A DNA stretch of 5,829 nt from Gammaproteobacteria bacterium (GTDB lineage Bacteria > Pseudomonadota > Gammaproteobacteria > Chromatiales > Chromatiaceae): NCBI GenBank assembly GCA_020630035.1, contig JAHDCB010000107.1:1-5829 (forward strand). Direction: 5' to 3'. Both the position numbers and the translations under genes were made by a program. Positions 1 to 5,829 of the stretch are shown piece by piece (position 1 is the first letter of the stretch; each line of letters starts with the position of its first letter). The notes under the pieces are model-generated. The model was not told the DNA's origin. It did not search any database and worked only from the letters and a program-made list of their open reading frames with translations.

Positions 1-52
1 TGAAAAAACCTAAATTTATCAACCGACCAGTGGTTTTTTTAGAGGTGCCCTT
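1..52 (+). mobile_element. Possible right end of a second ISAs1-family element (remnant)
   Basis: Positions 34-52 read as seven T, then A, GAGGTG, CCCT. They align to the right end of the recognisable ISAs1-type element at 635-656 (seven T, A, AT, GAGGTG, G, CCCTG) with three gap positions and one mismatch. In frame 1, bases 4-42 read KNLNLSTDQWFF then stop, so a Phe-Phe-stop falls inside the terminal T-run, exactly as the transposase at 641-643 ends. Homology to the next transposase begins immediately after, at codon 53. I infer the tail of another, related element that inserted into or recombined with the one to its right. A TGA at 1-3 in the same frame means no long coding tail is visible here. 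Chance similarity of T-rich sequence is the alternative. Confidence 0.35.
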
Positions 53-643
53 AAGGATATATATGCTGAATAGTTACAAAAAGGAGATTATCTGCTTAGC
101 CTGAAAGGCAATCAAGGCAATCTCCATGAGGATGTGGTGACGTGGTTTACCTCACCAGTCAAAGGTGTAGCGCAGGACATATACCAGCAAGTGAACAAAG
201 GTCATGGGCGCATTGAAAGTCGCGAAGTGACCGTTTGCCAACAGATTGATTGGTTACAAGAGCGCCACCCGCAATGGCCTGATCTACATAGCATGATAAA
301 AGTGTCATTCCAGCACCAAGTTGGTGACAAAAAAAGCCAAGAAAACCGTTATTACATCAGTAGTTCAAAGCTTGATGCAAAACAGATGGCCCAATCCATA
401 CGGCAGCATTGGGGCATTGAAAATCAACTGCATTGGGTGCTGGATGTCAGCTTTGGCGAAGATCTGAGCAGGATCAGAAAAGGCCATGCTGCTCACAATA
501 TGGCTGTGATACGGCACGCTGTCATCAATGCCGTGAATCTTGTGCGTGAAAAACAAACCAAAAAGCGAAGTATCAAGCAATCACTCAAACTGACCGGGTG
601 GAACCAAGACGCCTTGGCGAAAATAATCGACGTCTTTTTTTAA
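53..643 (+). pseudogene. ISAs1-family transposase, C-terminal fragment with in-frame stop
   Basis: This is the C-terminal half of a DDE transposase of the ISAs1 (H-repeat-associated) family. Family-typical blocks are visible: KGDYLLSLKGNQGNLHED (80-133), GHGRIESREV (residues 23-32 counted from the ATG at 134), RYYISS, then IRQHWGIENQLHWVLDV containing the last catalytic Glu (residue 96), and the RIRKGHAAHNMAVIRH block. Full-length family members are about 370 residues. Here the N-terminal half with the first two catalytic Asp residues is missing. Homology extends upstream of the ATG at 134: codons 53-70 read KDIYAE, matching the family's QKDIAEKI region, and are followed by an in-frame TAG at 71-73. 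The ATG at 134 is therefore not a true start. The gene is truncated and broken and should be inactive. The TAA at 641-643 lies within the element's presumed terminal repeat. Confidence 0.85.
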
Positions 644-656
644 TGAGGTGGCCCTG
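635..656 (+). repeat. Presumed right terminal repeat of the ISAs1-type element
   Basis: The sequence TTTTTTTAATGAGGTGGCCCTG overlaps the transposase stop codon and ends in CCCTG, where an ISAs1-family right inverted repeat is expected. The matching left repeat is not in the window because the element's left part is missing, so the assignment rests on position and on the near-copy at 34-52. The last three bases also form the first bases of the palindrome at 654-774, so the exact boundary is ambiguous. Confidence 0.5.
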
Positions 657-774
657 ATACCAGGTTGCATAGGACTTTTGTTCGCCTTCAAGGCGTGGAA
701 CCCGCGCATAGTGAACTATGTTAGGGCTTCCACAACACTGAAGGCGGGCAAAAAGACCTGCAAAGTGGTATGAG
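654..774. repeat. 121-bp imperfect palindrome (MITE-like or REP-like element)
   Basis: Two arms of about 60 bases are inverted copies around position 713-714. Outer arms: CTGATACCAGGTTGCA (654-669) pairs with 759-774, whose reverse complement is CTCATACCACTTTGCA (13 of 16 identical). Inside these, ACTTTTGTTCGCC pairs approximately with GGCGGGCAAAAAG. Then CGCCTTCA (683-690) pairs with TGAAGGCG (739-746), GTGGAA (695-700) with TTCCAC (728-733), and CATAGT (707-712) with ACTATG (715-720), leaving a two-base loop. There is no coding capacity. Defined, symmetric ends and position directly beside an IS end suggest a small non-autonomous mobile element. Neither strand has a T-run directly after the stem, so a dedicated terminator is unlikely, although the RNA would fold strongly. 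Confidence 0.85.
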
Positions 775-874
775 TGTGTTTGGAAATTGCCTTAGCTCCG
801 GTGCAGGCCGAAGCTATCGCTGCGTAAACGTTCGCTCACCCCATCAAGTGGTATGAAAATACTTGACTACTACA
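775..874. other. Non-coding spacer repeating the palindrome's edge
   Basis: This short gene-free stretch lies between the palindrome and the 3' end of the phospholipase gene. Its only notable feature is AAGTGGTATGA at 846-856, an exact copy of 763-773 at the palindrome's right edge in the same orientation. The segment between the two copies (about 72 bases) is more GC-rich than the phospholipase gene. The pair may mark a second, partial copy of the element, or a duplicated edge. No terminator for the phospholipase gene is evident. Confidence 0.5.
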
Positions 875-2359
875 CTATTGATCGTAATCTCCGCACAACA
901 ACCTTACACCGTTAAGAGCTGTATCGTCTCCACTGCCTTGATCTTTTTCTACGCGTGTTTTTATCCCAATGACAACCTGCGTATTAGGGCACTTATACTC
1001 GCCTGACCATGAGCCCCAGTCAGTTTTTTGGGGGGCAGAAATATAGCTGCCGTCTTTGCAATACAAATCAATATCATTTGCTGCAGTGTCGTCTTTACTC
1101 CCTTGTTTCGATTCTATCTTTATCTTAAACCCAGTAACAGGATTATTTGCATCTGAGCAATACGCATATCCCCCAAAGTTACCCCAACTAGCAGATTTGC
1201 TATGTATTGTTGTATAGTTGGTGCTGCCTTTTGACGCACAACGTAATTCAATGGCATTTAGGGCTGTATCATCGTTATCTTCCACTCCTTCTTCACTTCT
1301 AAGCCTATATCCATATACAAACTGATTATCAGGGCACTTAGCTATTCCACCCCAACTTCCAAAATGCCCATCTGTTGGCTTAGAGTTCAAAGCACCTGAC
1401 GGAATTATTGTTTCAGTAACAACTTTTTTTTCTCTACTATGATATTTCAAAGAGTTTCTAATGATTAAATCAATCAAGCCAGATACTCGATTGGGGTAAT
1501 CCATGATAATAATGCTTCCTATCGGCATTATTGAATTTCTGACTAAATATTCTTTAACTTCTGAATTTACGTATTTTGCAGAATTACCAATATACAAACC
1601 CTTATAATTAGCACTTGTAAAGTTAATCCAAAAATTTGATGAAGAATAATGGTTAATGGCTTTATCCAAATGCTCCACAACAGATTGTGCTTTTCTGGCA
1701 TAATCAATGCTGTTAATTACAGGAATACTTATATTGAGTATAGGAATACTTCCTTGTAGCTGTAGTTCGTACTCATCTTGAATTTTTAATGAACCACTAT
1801 TCCATCTTATCCCTGTTCCATCATTTCCTTTGAACCTATCGAAAAGAACAATTTTTCCACGTACATCTTTCAATTGGGTCCTTGGCTCAACTGAATTATG
1901 ATAAAATTTACTTCCATTTTTATGAATATAGCTTCTCTTTAATCTCAATATATCAAGTGTGTCCTCGTCTTTAATTGACATGAAAATGGTTTCATGAGGG
2001 TGACTACTTAAAAAATTGATTACAGGCTCCATGACATTTTTGTTAAAACTACCTAATTCTAGTATCCCGTGACGGACTTCGAAGTCATTCTGTGAGGAAT
2101 TATTAGCTATACGTATATCTAAAAAACGAATGCCATTATTGAGCTGCTGAGAAATACTCCAGTCTTGAGTTTCCCCTATGTCAGTGGATATTTCATATGC
2201 GCCGGAGTCATGTGTTCCGGGAATAGCTAGTTGGCCTAGATAAGTATTGTCGTCAATATCTTGCATCCAGCTTGAGGAGTTATAAGCGAAGGTGGAGCTG
2301 GATATAATTAATAAAGTAAATTGACTTATTATAATATATAGGAAAGATTTTCTTTTCAT
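875..2359 (-). CDS. Secreted PI-specific phospholipase C-like protein with C-terminal VMO-I-like domain
   Basis: The 494-residue product begins with a signal peptide: basic MKRK, a hydrophobic stretch, and likely cleavage after Ala25 (TFA/Y). Residues about 30-300 match bacterial PI-PLC X domains: PGTHDSG with catalytic His50 and Asp51, LDIR with Arg83, VRHG with the second catalytic His97, FMSIKDE (126-132) and MDYPN (286-290). Such enzymes cleave phosphatidylinositol, or the GPI anchors of eukaryotic proteins, to diacylglycerol and inositol cyclic phosphate. No Cys occurs in the catalytic half. Residues about 322-491 are three repeats, each with a Trp-Gly motif (GSWGG, SWGNFGG, WGSWSG), an early Cys (342, 401, 457), a (D)DTAxN motif (364-368, 423-428, 478-483) and a late Cys (374, 434, 489). 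This is the pattern of the VMO-I beta-prism, probably with disulfides and a binding role. The start is supported by AAGGA six bases upstream. The gene is far more AT-rich than the pheT operon and lies between IS remnants, suggesting transfer. Catalytic assignment is strong; natural substrate and ligand are inferred. Confidence 0.9.
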   Translation of the reverse strand: MKRKSFLYIIISQFTLLIISSSTFAYNSSSWMQDIDDNTYLGQLAIPGTHDSGAYEISTDIGETQDWSISQQLNNGIRFLDIRIANNSSQNDFEVRHGILELGSFNKNVMEPVINFLSSHPHETIFMSIKDEDTLDILRLKRSYIHKNGSKFYHNSVEPRTQLKDVRGKIVLFDRFKGNDGTGIRWNSGSLKIQDEYELQLQGSIPILNISIPVINSIDYARKAQSVVEHLDKAINHYSSSNFWINFTSANYKGLYIGNSAKYVNSEVKEYLVRNSIMPIGSIIIMDYPNRVSGLIDLIIRNSLKYHSREKKVVTETIIPSGALNSKPTDGHFGSWGGIAKCPDNQFVYGYRLRSEEGVEDNDDTALNAIELRCASKGSTNYTTIHSKSASWGNFGGYAYCSDANNPVTGFKIKIESKQGSKDDTAANDIDLYCKDGSYISAPQKTDWGSWSGEYKCPNTQVVIGIKTRVEKDQGSGDDTALNGVRLLCGDYDQ

Positions 2360-2365
2360 TTTTAG

Positions 2366-2370
2366 TCCTT
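2366..2370 (-). promoter_or_regulatory. Ribosome binding site of the phospholipase gene
   Basis: On the minus strand AAGGA stands six bases before the ATG at 2359-2357, which supports that start and the signal peptide. I see no convincing -35/-10 pair upstream. AT-rich hexamers are present, but the sequence runs into the transposase remnant within about 30 bases, so any promoter would be carried in, or borrowed from, that remnant. Confidence 0.65.
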
Positions 2371-2385
2371 TAGTTAGAAAACTAG

Positions 2386-2513
2386 AGTTTAGATTTTCAG
2401 AGGCCTGAGGGAGTAGCCTGTCCTCACTGTGACTCGAAAGAAGTTATAAAGCATGGACGAGATGAAACTCAGTCAGATCGCTAGAGGAGGTTTCCCGCGT
2501 ATGTCGAGGTTGT
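2386..2513 (+). pseudogene. Zinc-ribbon transposase N-terminal remnant (IS1595/IS1-like)
   Basis: From 2386 an open frame reads SLDFQRPEGVACPHCDSKEV and continues IKHGRDETQSDR to a TAG at 2482-2484. The CPHC (2419-2430) followed by a VIKHGRD-type stretch is the first knuckle of the zinc ribbon found at the N terminus of IS1595- and IS1-like transposases. After the TAG, and a frame change near 2494-2498, the sequence reads RVCRGC, and CRGC (2502-2513) is the expected second knuckle. TAG at the position between DR and RRF is explained by a CAG to TAG change. The fragment is broken by one nonsense codon and one frameshift, lacks its start, and no catalytic domain is recognisable downstream. The exact family is uncertain because only the metal-binding part remains. 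It lies head-to-head with the phospholipase gene. Confidence 0.65.
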
Positions 2514-2704
2514 CCATGCATCCTGAACCGCCATTTCAGGTGGGATCACCGAGGCGTGCTATGTGTTCCACTGGTTGGTGGATCAATAAGCGGCACCTCA
2601 GGCTGAGAACCCGGGTCGGATACAGGCATCGGTCAGGAATCTCGCGTAACAACGCTCCTACACCGCAGGAAACATGTCTGACAGGATAATGTGATTTGTG
2701 TTGT
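2514..2704. other. Gene-free stretch between transposase remnant and merR-like gene
   Basis: I recognise no gene, RNA or terminator here. The first part may be further decayed transposase sequence, but no frame gives a convincing motif. Small palindromes are present (CTCAGGCTGAG at 2597-2607, ACCCGGGT at 2609-2616) with no following T-run on either strand, so no intrinsic terminator for the pheT-ihfA-merR operon is apparent. No tRNA-like TTCGAATCC or GGATTCGAACC box occurs. Confidence 0.5.
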
Positions 2705-3118
2705 TCAGCAAGCCGCAATTTCATGCTGCTGTGGCGCCGGTTCGGGAGCAATAACCGGGGTATCCAATAGCTGGCGTACGGCAGTGATCTGCTCGCGTAG
2801 CTGCGCGAGCTGCGTTTTATTCACAGGCGTGGTGGCCGTTGCAGGTTGCTCTGCCGGCTGCATCAGTTGCTGACGGGCACCGTCTATGGTGAAGCCCTGG
2901 TCATATAACAGGTGGCGTATCCGGCAGATCAGCTCGACATCATGCCGCTGATAATAGCGTCGATTGCCCCGGCGCTTATTCGGTTGTAGTTGTGGAAATT
3001 CCTGCTCCCAGTAGCGCAGGACATGCGATTTCAGAGAGCATAACCGGCTGACCTCACCAATCGTAAAATAACGCTTTGCCGGGATGGTCAGGCCGATATC
3101 CGGCGTTGTATCAGGCAT
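2705..3118 (-). CDS. MerR-family transcriptional regulator linked to ihfA
   Basis: This 137-residue MerR-type DNA-binding protein matches the small regulator encoded after ihfA in Pseudomonas and relatives. The winged helix-turn-helix spans about residues 16-85: RYFTIGEVSRLC, SHVLRYWEQEFPQLQP, then KRRGNRRYYQRHDVELI and the LLYDQGFTIDGARQQL block. The rest (about 86-137) is rich in Pro, Ala and Gln, with a short predicted helix around 101-119 that could be the dimerisation segment. No Cys or ligand-binding effector domain typical of metal-responsive MerR proteins is visible, so its signal is unknown. A longer frame opens upstream at 3208, but homology starts with FTIGEV and the ATG at 3118-3116 overlaps the ihfA stop by 8 bases, typical of translational coupling; I chose that start. 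No good Shine-Dalgarno precedes it, which also fits coupling. Target genes cannot be read from this window. Confidence 0.9.
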   Translation of the reverse strand: MPDTTPDIGLTIPAKRYFTIGEVSRLCSLKSHVLRYWEQEFPQLQPNKRRGNRRYYQRHDVELICRIRHLLYDQGFTIDGARQQLMQPAEQPATATTPVNKTQLAQLREQITAVRQLLDTPVIAPEPAPQQHEIAAC

Positions 3119-3428
3119 CGGCCGCAGTTGCTGCCCGGGCCCGGTGCGCATCCAGAATGCGTTCCCGCAGTTTATTGCCCGCCCGGAATGTGGCCACGCG
3201 CCGGGCACTGATGGTCACTTGTTCCCCCGTCTTCGGATTACGCCCGGGACGCGGCTGTTTATCCAGCAGCTGAAAACTACCGAAACCAGACAGTTTGACG
3301 GCATTACCGGAGACCAGTTGCTGACTGATTTCAGCAAAGAATGCCTCAATCAGATCCCGTGCTTCCAGTTTATTCAGCCCCATCCGGGTAAACAGATTTT
3401 CTGCCATATCAGCCTTTGTCAGCGCCAT
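3111..3428 (-). CDS. ihfA: Integration host factor subunit alpha
   Basis: IhfA pairs with IhfB to form the sequence-specific DNA-bending heterodimer used in nucleoid organisation, sigma-54 promoter activation, site-specific recombination and replication control. The 105-residue product starts MALTKADMAENLF, as in the family, and contains VKLSGFGSF (44-52), the DNA-gripping arm PRPGRNPKTGE (59-69) with the intercalating Pro65, and ISARRVATFRAGNKLRERI (73-91). Enterobacterial IhfA has 99 residues; here the tail is a few residues longer, Ala/Arg-rich (RARAATAADA), and its last codons overlap the start of the MerR-like gene. The ATG overlaps the pheT stop codon by one base (TAATG), so translation is coupled to pheT, and a perfect AGGAGG seven bases upstream also supports independent loading. 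In enteric bacteria this operon is controlled by attenuation upstream of pheS, which is outside this window. Confidence 0.97.
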   Translation of the reverse strand: MALTKADMAENLFTRMGLNKLEARDLIEAFFAEISQQLVSGNAVKLSGFGSFQLLDKQPRPGRNPKTGEQVTISARRVATFRAGNKLRERILDAHRARAATAADA

Positions 3429-5821
3429 TAAGCTCCCTCCTGATCACGTAGCGTGGCGGCAAACTGTGTTGCCAGGGCTTGGGTGATTTCAGTGCATATT
3501 GTGTCTACCTGTGCTTCTTCCAGGGTATTGTCAGCCGCCTGAAAGGTCAGCCGCAGGGCCAGACTTTTCTGATTCTCGGCGACCTGATCTCCGGTATACA
3601 CATCAAACAGTCGGATATCACTCACGATCGTGGGCGCTGTCTGGCGCACCAGGTCGTGTATCTGCTGATACGAACAAGCCCGGTCTACTGCAAACGCCAG
3701 GTCTCGCCGGATAGCCGGATAACGTGAGACAGGTGTGAACGCGGGCAATGGCCTGGGTGGCAGACTGGCCAGACAGATTTCAAACACGAACACGCGCGGG
3801 AGGTTCGGCTGTTCCTGCAACTGAGGGTGCAGCAAACCGATCCAGCCAACGGTTTCGTTCTGGGTAGCGGAGATGATACGGGCACTCTGGCCAGGGTGTA
3901 GCGCCGGATGTTCGGCGGGTACGAAGTGTAGCCTAGTTGGGTCACTGATCATCGCAAACAAGTGCTCCAGGTCACCCTTCAGATCATAAAAATCGACCCC
4001 CCGGCTGTCTTCAGCCCAGTTTGCCTCGGCCACTGGGCCGCACACAGCGGCGGCCAGATAATCCTGCTGTTGTAACGTTTCTGCCTGTTGCCGGAATACC
4101 TGCCCCTGTTCAAACACACGCACCCGCTGTTGCTGGCGCGCCAGATTATATTGCAGGCAGCCTGCCAGCCCGGCCCATAAGCCCGGACGCATCACAGACA
4201 TCGACTGGGATACCGGATTCTGTAAACGTATGACCTGTGCATCCGGGGCAAACTGTTGCGCGGACTCCGGGCTGATAAAGCTGTAAGTGACCACTTCCTG
4301 CATATCGCGAGCTACCAGAGCCTGCCTGGCCTGCATCGTATCCAGAGCCGTTTCCGGCTGTGCTGATAAGGCGAGTGGCGCAGAGCCTGCACTGGTCGGG
4401 ATTCGGGCATAACCATACAGCCGTGCCAGTTCCTCAATCAGATCAACCTCCAGAGTCAGATCAAACCGTGCACTGGGTGGCTTGACTGACCAGCCAGCAT
4501 CGGTTGATGTGACTTGCATCCCCAGACGTTGCAACATCGCTGTCACGGTATCATCTGCCAGGTTAATCCCCAGCACACGTGGAATCTGCGCGCGCCGTAA
4601 CAAGATCACCGGTGATGATGGCAAGGCGTCTGCCTCGCAGGTCTCAGTCACCGGGCCGGGCACGCCGCCAGCAATATCACGTAACAACTCAGAGGCCCGC
4701 TGCAATGCCAGAACCGGTAGCGCCGGATCCACACCGCGTTCAAACCGGTGTGCTGCTTCAGAGTGCAGGCCATAACACCGTGCCTGACCAGCCAGGGCGC
4801 GAGGGGTAAAAAACGCGGCCTCCAGCAAGACATCCTCGGTCGTGCTGCTGACGCCAGACGCAGCACCGCCCATCAACCCGGCCAGGGCTAGCGGGCCGCG
4901 CTGATCAGCAATCAACAGGGTATCCGGTTGCACAGCGATGTCGGCACCGCTCAGCACAGTCAGACGTTCCTCCGGCTGGGCATAACGCACCTGTATGGCA
5001 CCTTGTACCTGCGCCAGATCAAACGCGTGTAACGGCTGACCCAGCTCCAGCATCACATAATTGGTGATATCCACCACCAGCGATACTGACTGTAAACCGC
5101 TACGCCGCAGACGTTCCTGCAACCAATATGGTGACTGTGCCTGACGATCAATACCTTGTACGACACGACAGGCATAATATGGACAGGCCTGAGGTGCCTG
5201 TAATGTCACATTGACCTGCGTGGTGTGCGCCGCCGGGATGTCGGCAATAGCGGGTTCTGTGACGGATAGCTCATTCAGAGCAGCGACTTCACGTGTGATG
5301 CCGCGCAGAGACAAACAATCGCCTCGATCCGGCGTCAGGTCTACCGTGATGCAGGCGTCATCCAGATCCCAGTAAGTGCGGAAATCTTCCCCCACCGGGG
5401 CGTCCCCGGCCAGTGGCAGAATGCCCGAGCTGGACTCAGCCAGACCCAGCTCAGACGCAGAACAGATCATCCCCAGCGAGGCGACACCCCGTAGTTTGGT
5501 CTTGCGGATCTTAAAATCAGCACTTAAGCGTGCGCCGGGTAAGGCTACCGGTACCTTCAGGCCAGTAGCCACATTACTGGCGCCACAAATAATCTGGGTC
5601 AGTGCCTCAGCACCGACATCCACCTGGCACACCCTGAGCTTATCCGCATTCGGGTGTTGTTCACATTGTTTGACCTCACCGACCACGACGCCGTGAAACG
5701 GTGGGGCTGCTGGTGTGATGGCATCAACCTCCAGCCCGGCCATACTGAGTTGATCTGCCAGGGCTGTCGTATTGATCGGTGGGTTTACCCACTCACGTAA
5801 CCAGGCTTCGCTGAATTGCAT
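3428..5821 (-). CDS. pheT: Phenylalanine--tRNA ligase beta subunit
   Basis: PheT is the beta chain of the cytoplasmic alpha2-beta2 enzyme that charges tRNA(Phe) with phenylalanine using ATP. The 797-residue product has the normal bacterial length (about 795) and all domains in order: N-terminal coiled region (MQFSEAWLREWV), the EMAP-II-like tRNA-binding fold (about 40-150, with HPNADKLRVC and SLGMICSASELGL), the B3/B4 editing domain (about 210-390, with NYVMLELGQPLHAFD and AAHRFERGVDP), the B5 domain (about 400-475, ending in LEVDLIEELARLYGY with the acidic Mg-binding residues D460, E463 and E464), the catalytic-like core (about 480-690), and the C-terminal anticodon-binding FDX-ACB domain (from about 695, FTPVSRYPAIRRDLAF). 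No stop or frameshift is seen. The ATG at 5821-5819 gives the canonical N terminus; only eight bases upstream are present (AGAGCAAG, a weak ribosome site). pheS should lie immediately upstream. The stop overlaps the ihfA start. Confidence 0.98.
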   Translation of the reverse strand: MQFSEAWLREWVNPPINTTALADQLSMAGLEVDAITPAAPPFHGVVVGEVKQCEQHPNADKLRVCQVDVGAEALTQIICGASNVATGLKVPVALPGARLSADFKIRKTKLRGVASLGMICSASELGLAESSSGILPLAGDAPVGEDFRTYWDLDDACITVDLTPDRGDCLSLRGITREVAALNELSVTEPAIADIPAAHTTQVNVTLQAPQACPYYACRVVQGIDRQAQSPYWLQERLRRSGLQSVSLVVDITNYVMLELGQPLHAFDLAQVQGAIQVRYAQPEERLTVLSGADIAVQPDTLLIADQRGPLALAGLMGGAASGVSSTTEDVLLEAAFFTPRALAGQARCYGLHSEAAHRFERGVDPALPVLALQRASELLRDIAGGVPGPVTETCEADALPSSPVILLRRAQIPRVLGINLADDTVTAMLQRLGMQVTSTDAGWSVKPPSARFDLTLEVDLIEELARLYGYARIPTSAGSAPLALSAQPETALDTMQARQALVARDMQEVVTYSFISPESAQQFAPDAQVIRLQNPVSQSMSVMRPGLWAGLAGCLQYNLARQQQRVRVFEQGQVFRQQAETLQQQDYLAAAVCGPVAEANWAEDSRGVDFYDLKGDLEHLFAMISDPTRLHFVPAEHPALHPGQSARIISATQNETVGWIGLLHPQLQEQPNLPRVFVFEICLASLPPRPLPAFTPVSRYPAIRRDLAFAVDRACSYQQIHDLVRQTAPTIVSDIRLFDVYTGDQVAENQKSLALRLTFQAADNTLEEAQVDTICTEITQALATQFAATLRDQEGA
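3436..3441 (-). promoter_or_regulatory. Strong ribosome binding site of ihfA inside the end of pheT
   Basis: The minus strand reads AGGAGG seven bases before the ihfA ATG (3428-3426), embedded in the last codons of pheT (encoding QEGA). It is a full match to the anti-Shine-Dalgarno sequence, stronger than anything before pheT or the MerR-like gene. This is consistent with a need for more IhfA than PheT from the same message. Confidence 0.8.
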
Positions 5822-5829
5822 CTTGCTCT

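Noticed and set aside
365..580. Minus-strand open frame within the transposase fragment
   Set aside because: It is antisense to clear transposase homology and has no motif of its own.
683..746. The strong hairpin as a transcription terminator for the phospholipase gene
   Set aside because: No T-run follows the stem on the minus strand; the stem is part of a longer palindrome with defined ends, which fits a mobile repeat better.
2372..2410. A sigma-70 promoter for the phospholipase gene
   Set aside because: AT-rich hexamers occur, but no -10/-35 pair with proper spacing and acceptable match could be supported.
2400..2704. A tRNA-Pro gene after the merR-like gene, as in Pseudomonas
   Set aside because: I searched both strands by eye for a T-loop box and an acceptor stem and found none.
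2453..2751. Short open frames on both strands between the phospholipase and merR-like genes
   Set aside because: They have no recognisable motifs or ribosome sites, and the plus-strand one overlaps the transposase remnant in a different frame.
3119..3208. Longer N-terminal extension of the MerR-like gene with a start at 3208
   Set aside because: The extension lies wholly inside ihfA in another frame, has no family similarity, and the ATG at 3118 fits coupling and homologue length.
3479..5696. Several plus-strand and minus-strand open frames inside pheT
   Set aside because: They are shadows of the intact, full-length pheT coding sequence and show no independent motifs.

Overview
The window looks like gammaproteobacterial chromosome in two halves. 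The right half (about 2705-5829) is conserved housekeeping sequence on the minus strand: a complete pheT, then ihfA, then a small MerR-like regulator. The reading frames overlap by 1 and 8 bases, so this is the distal part of a translationally coupled operon; pheS is expected just beyond 5829. The same order (pheS-pheT-ihfA-merR-like) is known from Pseudomonas and relatives, and the IhfA and MerR sequences fit that group. I cannot name a genus.

The left half (1 to about 2700) is accessory DNA. It holds a truncated ISAs1-family transposase (53-643), possibly abutted by the right end of a second related element (1-52). Next come a 121-bp imperfect palindrome (654-774) and a short spacer that repeats the palindrome's outer edge. 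A complete, strikingly AT-rich gene on the minus strand follows (875-2359), encoding a secreted phosphatidylinositol-specific phospholipase C-like protein. After it lies a broken zinc-ribbon transposase remnant (about 2386-2513). The stretch 2514-2704 has no feature I recognise.

The most interesting gene is the phospholipase. After a signal peptide and a PI-PLC X-type catalytic domain with its two catalytic histidines, the C-terminal ~170 residues are three repeats. Each carries a Trp-Gly motif, one Cys near its start, a (D)DTAxN motif and one Cys near its end. This is the pattern of vitelline membrane outer layer protein I (VMO-I), a beta-prism protein of animal egg coats. The architecture suggests an exported lipase with a carbohydrate- or surface-binding module, directed at eukaryotic membranes or GPI anchors. 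It is flanked on both sides by IS debris and differs sharply in base composition from the neighbouring operon (60-base lines counted by hand: 18/60 G+C at 1621-1680, 37/60 at 4681-4740), consistent with horizontal acquisition next to the pheT operon.

The two halves do not appear to work together. The operon serves tRNA charging and nucleoid architecture, while the left half is a small mobile-element-bounded island with one cargo gene. No rRNA, tRNA or CRISPR array is visible.
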